A program made the position numbers and the translations under genes. 40,949 nt of DNA from an uncultured Xenococcaceae cyanobacterium (lineage in GTDB: Bacteria; Cyanobacteriota; Cyanobacteriia; Cyanobacteriales; Xenococcaceae), in the NCBI GenBank assembly GCA_937996665.1, contig CALKUU010000123.1, positions 1-40,949 of the forward strand, read 5' to 3'. Positions 7,275-15,340 of this stretch are shown here, piece by piece (positions within the stretch are counted from its first letter, which is position 1; every line of letters begins with the position of its first letter). The notes beneath the pieces were generated by a model. That model was not told where the DNA came from. It did not search any database and was given only the letters and a program-made list of their open reading frames with translations.

Positions 7275-7315
7275 AATAATATGGATAAGCTATTCCCTAG
7301 TTTATCCATATTATT
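7275..7315 (+). terminator. Hairpin downstream of Nif11 peptide A
   Basis: A 14-bp perfect stem (7275-7288 with 7302-7315, core AATATGGATAA/TTATCCATATT) encloses a 13-base loop about 30 bases after the stop. It is AT-rich and lacks a long U-run. The rest of the 300-base gap up to 7546 holds a GC-rich hairpin-like patch at 7337-7361 and no gene. Confidence 0.5.
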
Positions 7316-7546
7316 CTGATTTTATTAATTATTAAACGTCGTCGCTAACGACGCGTGACGTAGTTCATTGTTCAAAGATTAAGCTTAGGTAATAAAGTAT
7401 TTGCTTGGATGAAATTCCTTTTGCCTTAAAAATAGCTACAATATGTAGAATTACATGGCTTTCTTTATAAAGAACATCACCTAAATCGCAAAGGAAAAAA
7501 TTGTGACGAAAATCTCAGCAATTTTTGAGTGCGATTTATAGAATTA

Positions 7547-8641
7547 TCAACTTACCCTTAACCTTTCAAGCATCCAATCAAATCTAGTTGCTGCCAAGGA
7601 CATTTGTTCGAGAGTTTCTGGATCTAATTCATCTTCATAGCGAACTTGTTCATTGAGAGATTGTCCTTGAGCATAGGTGCGTCTGCCTACACTAAGTCTG
7701 CTAATTATGCCCTGTAATCTATCCCCCAATAAAGTTGCGATCGCCTGATAAAAGCGAGCTGCAAAACCAATATCTTGCTGTAGTTTAGCGATTAGCAAGG
7801 GTCGAGCAAGAGAAAGTACCACCGAATCTTCAACCGCCTTAACTGTAGCGTAGGGAGACCGACCATCAATTAAGGAAGTTTCGCCAAGAATTTCTCCTTT
7901 ATATAACTTGGCAATTTCTTTTCTTGAAGATTCTTGTCCCTCTAAGGTCGCAAATATACTAGTCAAAGGATTACTCTCCTCACTTTCGAGAAAGACTTTC
8001 ATCTGTCCATCTAAGAGAAAGTAAAGCGCATCAACAGGACCTCCCTGACGAATCAGAGTAGTTTGGGCAGAAATTTTTTCAATAGTTCCATTGGCGATCG
8101 CCCAATCGAGATCGCTATCGTGTAGTTGCCCAAAAATATAGAGTACATCTCTAACCGGCTGAGACTTAGCAAAGTTTTTACGACCAAGACGAGTGAGTAA
8201 ATGTTGCAATCTATTCAAATAGATAATAGCGATCGCTCGATGAAAACGGGCAGCAAAACCTTTATCTTCGGATAGCTTCTGATTCATCTTTGGTAAAGGA
8301 ATAGATAAAACTAGTCCTTTACTCAAGGTTTTAACCCCAATAGCCGTAGAATTAAAGCCAATAAAAGTATTTTCCCCCACTATTTCGCCACGAGTTAAGC
8401 GCATAATTTCAACTTCGGGAATAGTCCCCCCTTCTAAAGAAGCAAAGGCATGGGCTAAAGGATTACTATTGTCTTGAGAAAGAGTAGCTGTTGCCTCCCC
8501 TTCTAAAATTAGATAGAAATTGTTAAAGGTCTTTCCCTCTTTCATTAATACAGTGTCGGCGGAAACTTCTTGTTGTTGTCCTGTAGCAATTAGCCAATCT
8601 ATGTCACTATTATTTAGCTCTTGTAAAATAACTTTAGTCAT
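7547..8641 (-). CDS. Double cyclic-nucleotide-binding protein, bacteriocin-type transport-associated
   Basis: This 364-aa protein has two CNB (cNMP-binding) domains at about residues 10-145 and 170-300. The second shows the FLLDGQMKVFLES strand pattern and GEILGETSLIDGRSPYATVKA, a phosphate-binding-cassette-like segment. The conserved tail is YEDELDPETLEQ and then ATRFDWMLERLR. The two-domain layout and tail fit the cyanobacterial 'bacteriocin-type transport-associated' family (TIGR03896, from memory), which is found near GG-leader peptide exporters. It is the last gene of a four-gene operon (24 bases after the metallopeptidase-like gene) and faces the RiPP locus. It has no DNA-binding domain, so it is probably a sensor or adaptor rather than a Crp-type regulator. 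Real nucleotide binding is untested. Confidence 0.85.
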   Translation of the reverse strand: MTKVILQELNNSDIDWLIATGQQQEVSADTVLMKEGKTFNNFYLILEGEATATLSQDNSNPLAHAFASLEGGTIPEVEIMRLTRGEIVGENTFIGFNSTAIGVKTLSKGLVLSIPLPKMNQKLSEDKGFAARFHRAIAIIYLNRLQHLLTRLGRKNFAKSQPVRDVLYIFGQLHDSDLDWAIANGTIEKISAQTTLIRQGGPVDALYFLLDGQMKVFLESEESNPLTSIFATLEGQESSRKEIAKLYKGEILGETSLIDGRSPYATVKAVEDSVVLSLARPLLIAKLQQDIGFAARFYQAIATLLGDRLQGIISRLSVGRRTYAQGQSLNEQVRYEDELDPETLEQMSLAATRFDWMLERLRVS

Positions 8642-8665
8642 TGTTATATATCAGTTAATTAGGGC

Positions 8666-9838
8666 TTAGGAATTAAGGATTAAAATTTTATTGCGCAACT
8701 GTTGAATGGTTTCTTGAAGCTGCATAATAGCTCGATCAGAAGCTAATTCTTCCAAAGTAAAATAAGTTAAGGCAATCAACATCAGTGGTTGCTGATCATG
8801 GAGCTTTAACTCTGGGGCAGATATGCGATCGAACTGCTCCACATTCTTGGCAGCAGCCACCACCAAAGCTTGCAAAATTTCAAAAGCTCGATCTGATAGA
8901 GGCGTTTGACCAAGATAATTTTGTAATCTGCCATCTTCTCGATAGTTGGGGAATGATTCTAAACCCATAAAGCGCAAAAACCAGTCGGCGCGATAATAGC
9001 CGACAGCAGCAACTATACCTTGATAGTCGGCAATCAGTTCATCTAGCAGATGATTCTGCATAGAGTTAAACAAACGACGAGTTAGGTAATGAGTGCATTC
9101 ATGTTCTAAACGAATGGTGAGGGATAACTCTCGCCATGCCGATTCTGTCAAGCCTAAATGTTCAGGGGCAACGTTACTATAAAACCCATCACTAAGGATA
9201 ATAAAACGGTCTTGATAAAGATGTTTTTGGGGAATTAAACTAATAAACTCTTGTTGCCAAGCAATCTCCCCAGCATTAGTCGAATTTTCTTGCATCCATT
9301 GTTGACGATATCGACTAATTCTGTCCCAATTATTATAACCAGCTATCATGCAAGCTCCCATCGAAGCAGGAATAGACTTGGGTTCATTACGCTTGGTTAA
9401 TGCCTGCACTAAAGTAACAAAATCTTCTCTGTTGCCAGGAAGTAGAACAGGAATTTCGCCTGCCAAACTAGGATAGATTTTTAAATCGAGTTGCTCTGGC
9501 TGTTGAAGTTCTAAACCTATCGCCTCAGGGATATGATCGGGATTAGTTCCTTTCAGAGTGCTCGCCCGATAGGCTTGTGTCTGACTAATCCCTTTGGCGA
9601 TAGGAAAATTTAATTGGACTAAAACTTTTTTTAGAGTCTTAAAAACACCAATTTGCTGAGCAGTATCTAGATATTCTGACCAGACAGCTAGGTGAGTTTC
9701 AGATTCCAGGGGAAATTTTAGTAACGAGTGGCAATTATCATGATCAAAAAGATTCAGATTATAGGCAGATAGTTCTTCTATTTCACTAGCTTCTGCGCCA
9801 TAGTTCTTCAGAATATTAGAGCGAAATTCATTTTTCAC
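8666..9838 (-). CDS. Putative zinc metallopeptidase-like protein (HECTH)
   Basis: This 390-aa protein has no signal peptide or membrane helix. It contains HECTH (about residue 246), which fits the HExxH zinc motif, followed about 18 residues later by DELIADYQG. The Glu there is spaced and patterned like the third ligand of gluzincin peptidases. The rest is not recognised as a named family. The GTG start at 9838 is supported by GGAGGATAGGATT immediately upstream. The GGAGG lies in the final codons of the MinD-like gene, so translation is probably coupled. Location between MinD-like and CNB genes in a RiPP neighbourhood suggests a peptide-processing or regulatory protease. That is inference. 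Confidence 0.7.
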   Translation of the reverse strand: MKNEFRSNILKNYGAEASEIEELSAYNLNLFDHDNCHSLLKFPLESETHLAVWSEYLDTAQQIGVFKTLKKVLVQLNFPIAKGISQTQAYRASTLKGTNPDHIPEAIGLELQQPEQLDLKIYPSLAGEIPVLLPGNREDFVTLVQALTKRNEPKSIPASMGACMIAGYNNWDRISRYRQQWMQENSTNAGEIAWQQEFISLIPQKHLYQDRFIILSDGFYSNVAPEHLGLTESAWRELSLTIRLEHECTHYLTRRLFNSMQNHLLDELIADYQGIVAAVGYYRADWFLRFMGLESFPNYREDGRLQNYLGQTPLSDRAFEILQALVVAAAKNVEQFDRISAPELKLHDQQPLMLIALTYFTLEELASDRAIMQLQETIQQLRNKILILNS

Positions 9839-9842
9839 AATC

Positions 9843-10628
9843 CTATCCTCCTACTGCTAGCATCTGTTTTTCTTGAATTAACTGATTGGTAATATTGCCT
9901 ACCGTTAAGCTGAGAGGATGGTTGGGATAGTGCAAACAGAAAATATCTCTACTGCCAAGTTGAACAATCTCTTCTGAGAGAGGAACAACCCCTACTACAT
10001 TAGTTTTATAGGTAGCCTCCATGTTTTCTTGTAAGACGCCAAAATCGGAATTGGGTAGAACTTTATTTACTACCAGCATGATATTCAACATCCCAAGTTT
10101 ACGGGCGACTTCTAACGTTACGGCTGTTCCCTGATAATCTTGCCGATCTGGACGTAGAATTACCACTAGGCGATCGCTAATAGCGATCGAAAGTAAGGTT
10201 TCTTCATTCAAGCCAGGATGAGTATCAATTAGTAAATAATCTAAATCTAAAGCTTGAATTAATTCATTGAAGCCATCATTGAGACGGGCGACATCATATC
10301 CTTCTCGTAAAATTCGGGCGATTTGACTAGCCTTAATACTAGAAGGAATTAGATAAAGACTGCCAGTTACATCTTGCGTTCCTAAAACATTACTAACATC
10401 ATAGGCAGTATCTTCAATTTCACAATTACCCCAAAGATAATCATTTAACGAGTAATTCAGTCGATCCTCGTCTAAGCCAAAGATAAGGTGAATTCCAGGA
10501 GACTGAATATCTGTATCGACAACACCTACTTTCAACCCTTGTAATGCCATAGTTGCAGCAAGGTTAGCAGTTAAATTAGATTTGCCAGTACCACCACGAA
10601 ATGAATGAACGGAAATAATTTGACACAT
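9843..10628 (-). CDS. MinD/ParA-family P-loop ATPase
   Basis: This 261-aa deviant-Walker ATPase has the P-loop segment SFRGGTGKSNLTANLAA at residues 9-25, VGVVDTDIQSPG (~36-47, switch I) and YLLIDTHPGLNEE (~130, Walker B). The usual signature Lys (KGGxGK) is Arg11 here. It resembles MinD/ParA-like proteins that position or organise complexes at the membrane or nucleoid. There is no ParB partner, plasmid partition site or MinC/MinE neighbour, so chromosome or plasmid segregation is unlikely. It follows the Cache sensor by 66 bases and overlaps its regulatory signals with the next gene (4-base gap). A role in localising the sensor or an exporter is an inference from this arrangement. Confidence 0.88.
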   Translation of the reverse strand: MCQIISVHSFRGGTGKSNLTANLAATMALQGLKVGVVDTDIQSPGIHLIFGLDEDRLNYSLNDYLWGNCEIEDTAYDVSNVLGTQDVTGSLYLIPSSIKASQIARILREGYDVARLNDGFNELIQALDLDYLLIDTHPGLNEETLLSIAISDRLVVILRPDRQDYQGTAVTLEVARKLGMLNIMLVVNKVLPNSDFGVLQENMEATYKTNVVGVVPLSEEIVQLGSRDIFCLHYPNHPLSLTVGNITNQLIQEKQMLAVGG

Positions 10629-10694
10629 GATTGATATTGCTCCAAATTTTTTGATAATTAAAAGGTATTGAGTAGTCGCAGTTAGTGACTACTA

Positions 10695-12137
10695 CTAAAG
10701 ATTGGCAATGAAACGAGTTTTTTGATCCTTGGCCTTTTTATGTAAATCCTGGAAGTATTCTGCTTCTGACTGTTCTTCGGGATTGGCACGATTTTTTAAC
10801 CGCTGCACCTTTTTTTGCAATTCCTTAAAATACTCTGTCTTGGTGATTTCTGAGATTTGTCTCTCTTTTTTAGTTTCATCAATTTCCACCCGCAGGTTTT
10901 TTAATTGTGACTTGAGATTTTGTTCGCGATTTTTGACTTCTTCAGCCATCTTGAGAAAAACACAAGCAAGCCTTCCCAAATCATCTTGAGAACGAGATGT
11001 TTTTTCGAGTAGCTCAGGTTTAAACTCACCTTTTTGAAGTGCTTTCCCCGCTTTTATCAAAGCGCGAATCGATTTAATTAACTGGTTAGAAAGAAGCAGA
11101 GAAGCTAGGACAGCAAACCCACCAACAATTAAAACGAATAGGGTATTCTGCCAAATCATTGACCGCATAGGAGCTTCAAAGATATCTTTTGGCTTATTTA
11201 CTCCTAAGATCCAAGGCTCTGTCTCCAAGGGAGCAAAACCAGCTATTTGATGGGTTTTCTCAATGGGTGAATAGTAGTCGACATGACCTATTTGTCTAGC
11301 TCCCAACATTACTTTTGCTAATTTAGGAAGTTCTAAGCTACTGACGCGTCCTCGACCATATTTCTTTTGAGTTTCTAGCTCTTTTTGAATTCCTGAAGGT
11401 AATTTGGTGAGGCTACGATAAAGAAACGACTTATTAGGATGAGAAATAATAATTCCTCGTTGATCCACCAGAAAAGCTCGAACATGGGAATCGACTCGCA
11501 TTGAGTTAATCACTTGCCAAACATCAGCACCTTGTATTTTGAGAACTGCAACCCCTAAAGTTTCCCCCCGATCCGAACGGATAGGATGAGCAAAAAATAA
11601 CCCGGGTCGTCCGCTAGTTGCCTCCACCAAAAAGTTCACAGATTCAGCAGTTTTACCTTGAATGGCTTTTTTAAAATAGTCTTGAGAATTCTGGTTTTGA
11701 CCGACAAAAGTTGGGTTGGTTGAGGCACGACAAATACCATTTTTATCGATGATGAACACAGCATCGTAATCAGAGCTAGAGCGCAGAATTATGTCTAAGC
11801 TTTTGTCTACCTTAGTCAAAAGATTTTCTCTTAGCGGAGAATTAGTAGCTAAAAAGTTCACGATATCGGCATTGCTGGCAATCTGATTAGTAATTAAACG
11901 ATTGCCAATAATTAATTGGTCAAGACGGCTAGCATTACTAACAGCAATAACCTCTAATTTATGAAATTCACTTGTGGATAGATTCTCCAAGCTTAATTTT
12001 AGATTGTTATAAGCAGTTAAACTCATGGGAATTGTTGCTGCCAAAAAAATAACAATTAGTAGCTTGGCAGAAATTGACCAAGAAGAAGGATTGACTTGTT
12101 TTATGTAGTTACTAAATTTGGCAAAATTAAGATGCAT
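10695..12137 (-). CDS. Membrane Cache-domain sensor with HAMP-like segment and coiled-coil tail
   Basis: This 480-aa protein has an N-terminal membrane helix (KLLIVIFLAATIPMSLTAY, ~25-43) and an extracytoplasmic double-Cache sensor (~45-330; DAVFIIDKNGICRAST and HVRAFLVDQRGIIISHP are typical strands). A second helix (~333-352) follows, then a HAMP-like region and a charged coiled coil. No kinase, methyl-accepting, cyclase or GGDEF output domain follows. The tail carries two related copies of an EYFxxLxKK element (TEYFKELQKKVQ and AEYFQDLHKKAK). This is the first gene of the operon with MinD-like, metallopeptidase-like and CNB proteins. The coiled tail may dock a separate effector such as the ATPase (inference). 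The ATG start at 12137 has AGG upstream. Confidence 0.85.
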   Translation of the reverse strand: MHLNFAKFSNYIKQVNPSSWSISAKLLIVIFLAATIPMSLTAYNNLKLSLENLSTSEFHKLEVIAVSNASRLDQLIIGNRLITNQIASNADIVNFLATNSPLRENLLTKVDKSLDIILRSSSDYDAVFIIDKNGICRASTNPTFVGQNQNSQDYFKKAIQGKTAESVNFLVEATSGRPGLFFAHPIRSDRGETLGVAVLKIQGADVWQVINSMRVDSHVRAFLVDQRGIIISHPNKSFLYRSLTKLPSGIQKELETQKKYGRGRVSSLELPKLAKVMLGARQIGHVDYYSPIEKTHQIAGFAPLETEPWILGVNKPKDIFEAPMRSMIWQNTLFVLIVGGFAVLASLLLSNQLIKSIRALIKAGKALQKGEFKPELLEKTSRSQDDLGRLACVFLKMAEEVKNREQNLKSQLKNLRVEIDETKKERQISEITKTEYFKELQKKVQRLKNRANPEEQSEAEYFQDLHKKAKDQKTRFIANL

Positions 12138-12515
12138 TACTATTGCCTATGAAAATTACTTGTAGATTTTTTGGCTATTGAAACAAAGCTATTACTAACT
12201 AACAATTAGTAATTTAAAAGATTGAGACATTAATCGCAAACGATTTGATGAGGATTATTTCGCATCTCTTAATGTCAAATTATAAAGTTAAAGTATTAGA
12301 TTTATAATTAATTTTTTTTGCCAAAAAACAACTATTTTATTGTTTAGCGTCTCAAGTAGATATCAAAACAAAAGTAACTTTTAGATTAAATTTATTTATT
12401 GAAATTCAATTGTCAGCAGATTAATCTGACGATAAAGCTCATAAATAGACTTCTTAAGCGAATCATTCTGAAGCTATTTTAGCTAAAAAATTTTATTTTA
12501 TCCTGAGGAAAAAAA
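12138..12515. other. Divergent intergenic region, Cache operon / TolC
   Basis: This 378-base AT-rich spacer between divergent starts must contain both promoters. I see no gene, tRNA or strong hairpin. The TolC-side ribosome site GAGGAA is at 12505-12510. Confidence 0.5.
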
Positions 12516-14132
12516 GTGAATTACACTCTTAAAGCAATTCAAGCTGCGGCAATTAGTTTGCCGATTATTTTATGTTCGAAAACTACTGCCCAAGCAGAAG
12601 AATTAGCTTATGATGATTTAGATCAAAATAACGATCTCAATCTAGAGATTTCAGATCGTACAGGACAAGATTTAAGACCTCAAAAGACAAAAGTTATTAA
12701 GAATTTATTGGGAGAAAATCAGTCTACATCACCTGTCCCTAAATCTTTAGAGCAGTCTCCTCAAAACATCTCCTCTGCCACTCAAGATCTCAACCCTAAC
12801 AGCAATTATCTTCAATTACCTGGTCAAGCATCAGAAGTAAAAATCAAAATAGATCAACAAATTAATCTTAAGCAAGCTGTCGAATTAGCAATTAAAAATA
12901 ATATCGATTTACAAGCAATAAGATTAAACTTAGAACGTTCTCAAAAACAACTAAGAGAAGAAAAAGCAGCTCTTTTTCCTAGTTTAAGTATGGGATTAAA
13001 TTTTACTGAAACTGAATCTCTTGACGGTAATATCAGCTTAGAAGCTGCCCGCCAAGAAGCAGAAGGATCTTTATCAACTCAACAAATCGAAGAATTTAAT
13101 AATACCGATACTAGTACAACGACTTTTAGAGGTAATCTCAATCTTACTTATAATCTCTACACAGGTGGGAGAAGAGGTTCCAGAATTAAACAAGCAGAAA
13201 AACTAGTTAATTCAAGTAAATTAAACTTAGAAACTGCTATTTTAGAAACTCGCTTTGCAACTATCCGCGATTATTATAGTTTGCAGAGTGCTGACTCTCA
13301 GGCAAAAATCGAACAAGCAGCGGTAGATGATGCTCGACTAACTTTGCAAGATGCTCAACTTCTAAGACAAGCTGGAATGGGAACCAAGTTTGATGTTTCG
13401 AGAGCGGAGGTAGAACTAGCTAACGCTCAACAAAGACTAGCGATAGTTAGGGCAGAACAAAGTCTAGCTAGAAGACAATTAGCTGCAACTTTAAATGTGG
13501 GACAACAGGTAGAACTAAAAACTACAGATGAGATCAGACCAGCAGGAATTTGGCAGCTTTCTTTAGAAAAATCTATTGTGACAGCCTATAAAAATAGATC
13601 TGAACTCCAAGAATTACTCACACAAAGAGAAATTAATCAACAAGAAAAGCAAATTGCTTTAGCTGCGATTAGACCTCAAATTGATTTGGTAGCCAGTTAC
13701 AATCTTGGTGATAATCTTGGTGATGAGGTGAGTTTAACCGATGCTTATAGCGTTGGTGCCCAATTGAACTGGAATTTGTTTGATGGTGGTGCAGCATCAG
13801 CTAAAGCTAGACAGTCTGAAACCGATGTTGCCATCAATGAAGCGGAATTTGCTAATCAACGTAATGCAATTCGTCTAGAAGTAGAACAGGGATATTTTAG
13901 CCTAGCTGCTAATCAAAGTAATATCGCCACCTCCCAAAGGGCATTGGACTTGGCAACTGAAAATTTAGATTTAGCGAGAATGCGATTTCAATCTGGAGTT
14001 GGGACACAAACTGATGTTATTGAAGCTCAGACTGAATTGACTGCTGCGAGGGGTGACTATCTGCGAGCAATTATTGATTTTAATCAGTCTTTAAATCAGC
14101 TAAAAAGAGCAGTTGCGATCGCAATTAACTAG
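12516..14132 (+). CDS. TolC-family outer-membrane efflux/secretion channel
   Basis: This 538-aa outer-membrane factor trimerises into a channel for type I secretion or RND export. The signal peptide spans about 1-28 (hydrophobic AAAISLPIILC then TTAQAEE). A ~80-residue low-complexity linker rich in Ser, Pro and Asn follows. Two OEP repeats begin near residues 116 and 345. They include the paired barrel strands TYNLYTGGRRGS and NWNLFDGGAASAKA and the helical repeats TKFDVSRAEVELANAQQRL and TQTDVIEAQTELTAAR. The GTG start is supported by GAGGAA five bases upstream. A Nif11 peptide gene follows 77 bases downstream, which suggests a role in peptide export. The needed ABC transporter and HlyD adaptor are not in the window. 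Confidence 0.92.
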   Translation: MNYTLKAIQAAAISLPIILCSKTTAQAEELAYDDLDQNNDLNLEISDRTGQDLRPQKTKVIKNLLGENQSTSPVPKSLEQSPQNISSATQDLNPNSNYLQLPGQASEVKIKIDQQINLKQAVELAIKNNIDLQAIRLNLERSQKQLREEKAALFPSLSMGLNFTETESLDGNISLEAARQEAEGSLSTQQIEEFNNTDTSTTTFRGNLNLTYNLYTGGRRGSRIKQAEKLVNSSKLNLETAILETRFATIRDYYSLQSADSQAKIEQAAVDDARLTLQDAQLLRQAGMGTKFDVSRAEVELANAQQRLAIVRAEQSLARRQLAATLNVGQQVELKTTDEIRPAGIWQLSLEKSIVTAYKNRSELQELLTQREINQQEKQIALAAIRPQIDLVASYNLGDNLGDEVSLTDAYSVGAQLNWNLFDGGAASAKARQSETDVAINEAEFANQRNAIRLEVEQGYFSLAANQSNIATSQRALDLATENLDLARMRFQSGVGTQTDVIEAQTELTAARGDYLRAIIDFNQSLNQLKRAVAIAIN

Positions 14133-14209
14133 AGGTTAGGACAAGTCATCTTGTCTTTAATTCGCTCGCAAATAGGAACTAGGAGCTACTCTAAAAATAA
14201 ATCATAATC

Positions 14210-14494
14210 ATGTCTATTCAAAGTGCCAGAGCCTTGTATACGAAACTTCTAGTGGATGAAGAATTTAGACAACAATTAGAACAAGTTACTAGCTACCAAC
14301 AACGTTATGATATTTTACAAGCTGCTGGCTTTGTCTGTACTCTAGCAGAGTTGAAATTGGCTAAGAATGAATTGTTACAATCACTCGAAACTAATGAAGA
14401 GTTAAGCGAAATCGAACAAGACTTTATTCAAGGTGGTAGCTCGATTCAATGCTTGCTTAATCATTTCGACAATTATTTGTTTAAAGAAAAATAG
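14210..14494 (+). CDS. Nif11-leader RiPP precursor peptide B
   Basis: This 94-aa peptide has a shortened Nif11-type leader (MSIQSARALYTKLLVDEEFR, helical and acidic) ending LSEIEQDFIQGG. The 18-residue core is SSIQCLLNHFDNYLFKEK, with one Cys and two Ser. It lies 77 bases downstream of the TolC gene on the same strand and probably shares its transcript. A strong terminator begins right after its stop. AGGAG is too far upstream to be a normal ribosome site, so the start rests on the leader pattern. Its 3' end overlaps the convergent response-regulator gene by 22 bases. The Gly-Gly is preceded by Gln rather than the more usual Ala or Val. Confidence 0.78.
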   Translation: MSIQSARALYTKLLVDEEFRQQLEQVTSYQQRYDILQAAGFVCTLAELKLAKNELLQSLETNEELSEIEQDFIQGGSSIQCLLNHFDNYLFKEK

Positions 14495-15282
14495 GCTTGG
14501 CGATTTGCTTTTCGCCAAGCTTTTGGGCTAGTTCCATAATATTGACGAAACTGGCGAAAAAAGTGATTAATGCTTTGGTAGCCAACTGCTTCAGCAATTT
14601 TCTCTGCTGATTGTTCTGTTTCTAATAGTAAACTTCTTGCTGCGGTTACTCGACGTTTGATAATCCATTGATTGATTGGCTCTCCCGTATGCTGTTTTAC
14701 TAATTGGGTGAGATAAGCTGGCGAAAAACCTAAATTCTTGGCGACATCTCGTAAACTTATTGATTCTTGATAGTGAGTAGCGATAAAGTCGTAGACCGCT
14801 TGTAATTGAGAACAGTATGCAAATAATGGGGCAAATTTAGCAAACTCGTCGATTTCTGGTTCTGACGCTTGGGCGATTTCTTCTGATTTGACCGCAAACC
14901 AACGTTGAAAAGTATTTTTTAGTTTGAGTTGAGCGGCGATCGCTTTTAGTAGTTTTTCTGGGGTAAAAGGCTTAATTAAATAGTCATTTGCGCCCAATTC
15001 CATTCCTTGACGTAATTCTTCAGGGGTATTTTTCCCAGTCAGGAAAATTAAAGGAATAATTGCTGTATCGAGATTTTGACGGAGGGTTTTGAGAACTCCA
15101 TGTCCGTCTAATTTGGGCATGGCGATATCGCAAATAGTTATATCGGGTAAATGGGCGTGAGCTTTTTCCACGCCCATTAGACCATTTTCTGCCCCAATCG
15201 CTTCAAAACCTTCTAGCTCTAAGAATTCTAACAACATCTCTCTGGTCTGTTCTTCGTTTTCAATTACTAATACTTTAGTCAT
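14473..15282 (-). CDS. Response regulator with AraC-type DNA-binding domain
   Basis: This 269-aa protein has a receiver domain (1-~120) with phosphoacceptor Asp52 in CDIAMPK, FLTGK and the switch Lys in LIKPF. The acidic pocket reads IENEE, so one of the usual paired acidic residues (DD/ED) is Asn9. A linker follows. The C-terminal AraC/XylS domain (~165-260) carries two helix-turn-helix motifs, including LRDVAKNLGFSPAYLTQLVK and AEKIAEAVGYQSINHFFRQF, followed by YYGTSPKAWR. The start at 15282 has AGGAG seven bases upstream. The histidine kinase gene ends 58 bases upstream on the same strand, so the two are a cognate pair. Its targets are unknown; the adjacent TolC-Nif11 unit and the kinase promoter are candidates. 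Confidence 0.93.
   Translation of the reverse strand: MTKVLVIENEEQTREMLLEFLELEGFEAIGAENGLMGVEKAHAHLPDITICDIAMPKLDGHGVLKTLRQNLDTAIIPLIFLTGKNTPEELRQGMELGANDYLIKPFTPEKLLKAIAAQLKLKNTFQRWFAVKSEEIAQASEPEIDEFAKFAPLFAYCSQLQAVYDFIATHYQESISLRDVAKNLGFSPAYLTQLVKQHTGEPINQWIIKRRVTAARSLLLETEQSAEKIAEAVGYQSINHFFRQFRQYYGTSPKAWRKANRQAYFSLNK
14495..14524 (+). terminator. Intrinsic terminator of the TolC-Nif11 unit, inside the convergent gene
   Basis: A perfect 9-bp stem GCTTGGCGA/TCGCCAAGC (14495-14503, 14512-14520) with an 8-base loop is followed by TTTT. It starts on the base after the Nif11 TAG. On the minus strand the same DNA encodes AWRKANRQA near the C-terminus of the AraC-type regulator. Confidence 0.75.
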
Positions 15283-15340
15283 TATTTGCTCCTATTTCCT
15301 CATTTAAGGTTTTGCTAGAAAATATTGCTGAAAAAAATGC

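Noticed and set aside
7337..7361. CRISPR-like or mobile GC-rich repeat (CGTCGTCGCTAACGACGCGT region)
   Set aside because: It is a single copy with a short imperfect hairpin, without spacers or further copies noticed in the window.
9843..10628. Plasmid partition ParA
   Set aside because: No ParB gene, centromere-like repeats or replication gene is nearby, and it sits in an operon with a sensor and a CNB protein.
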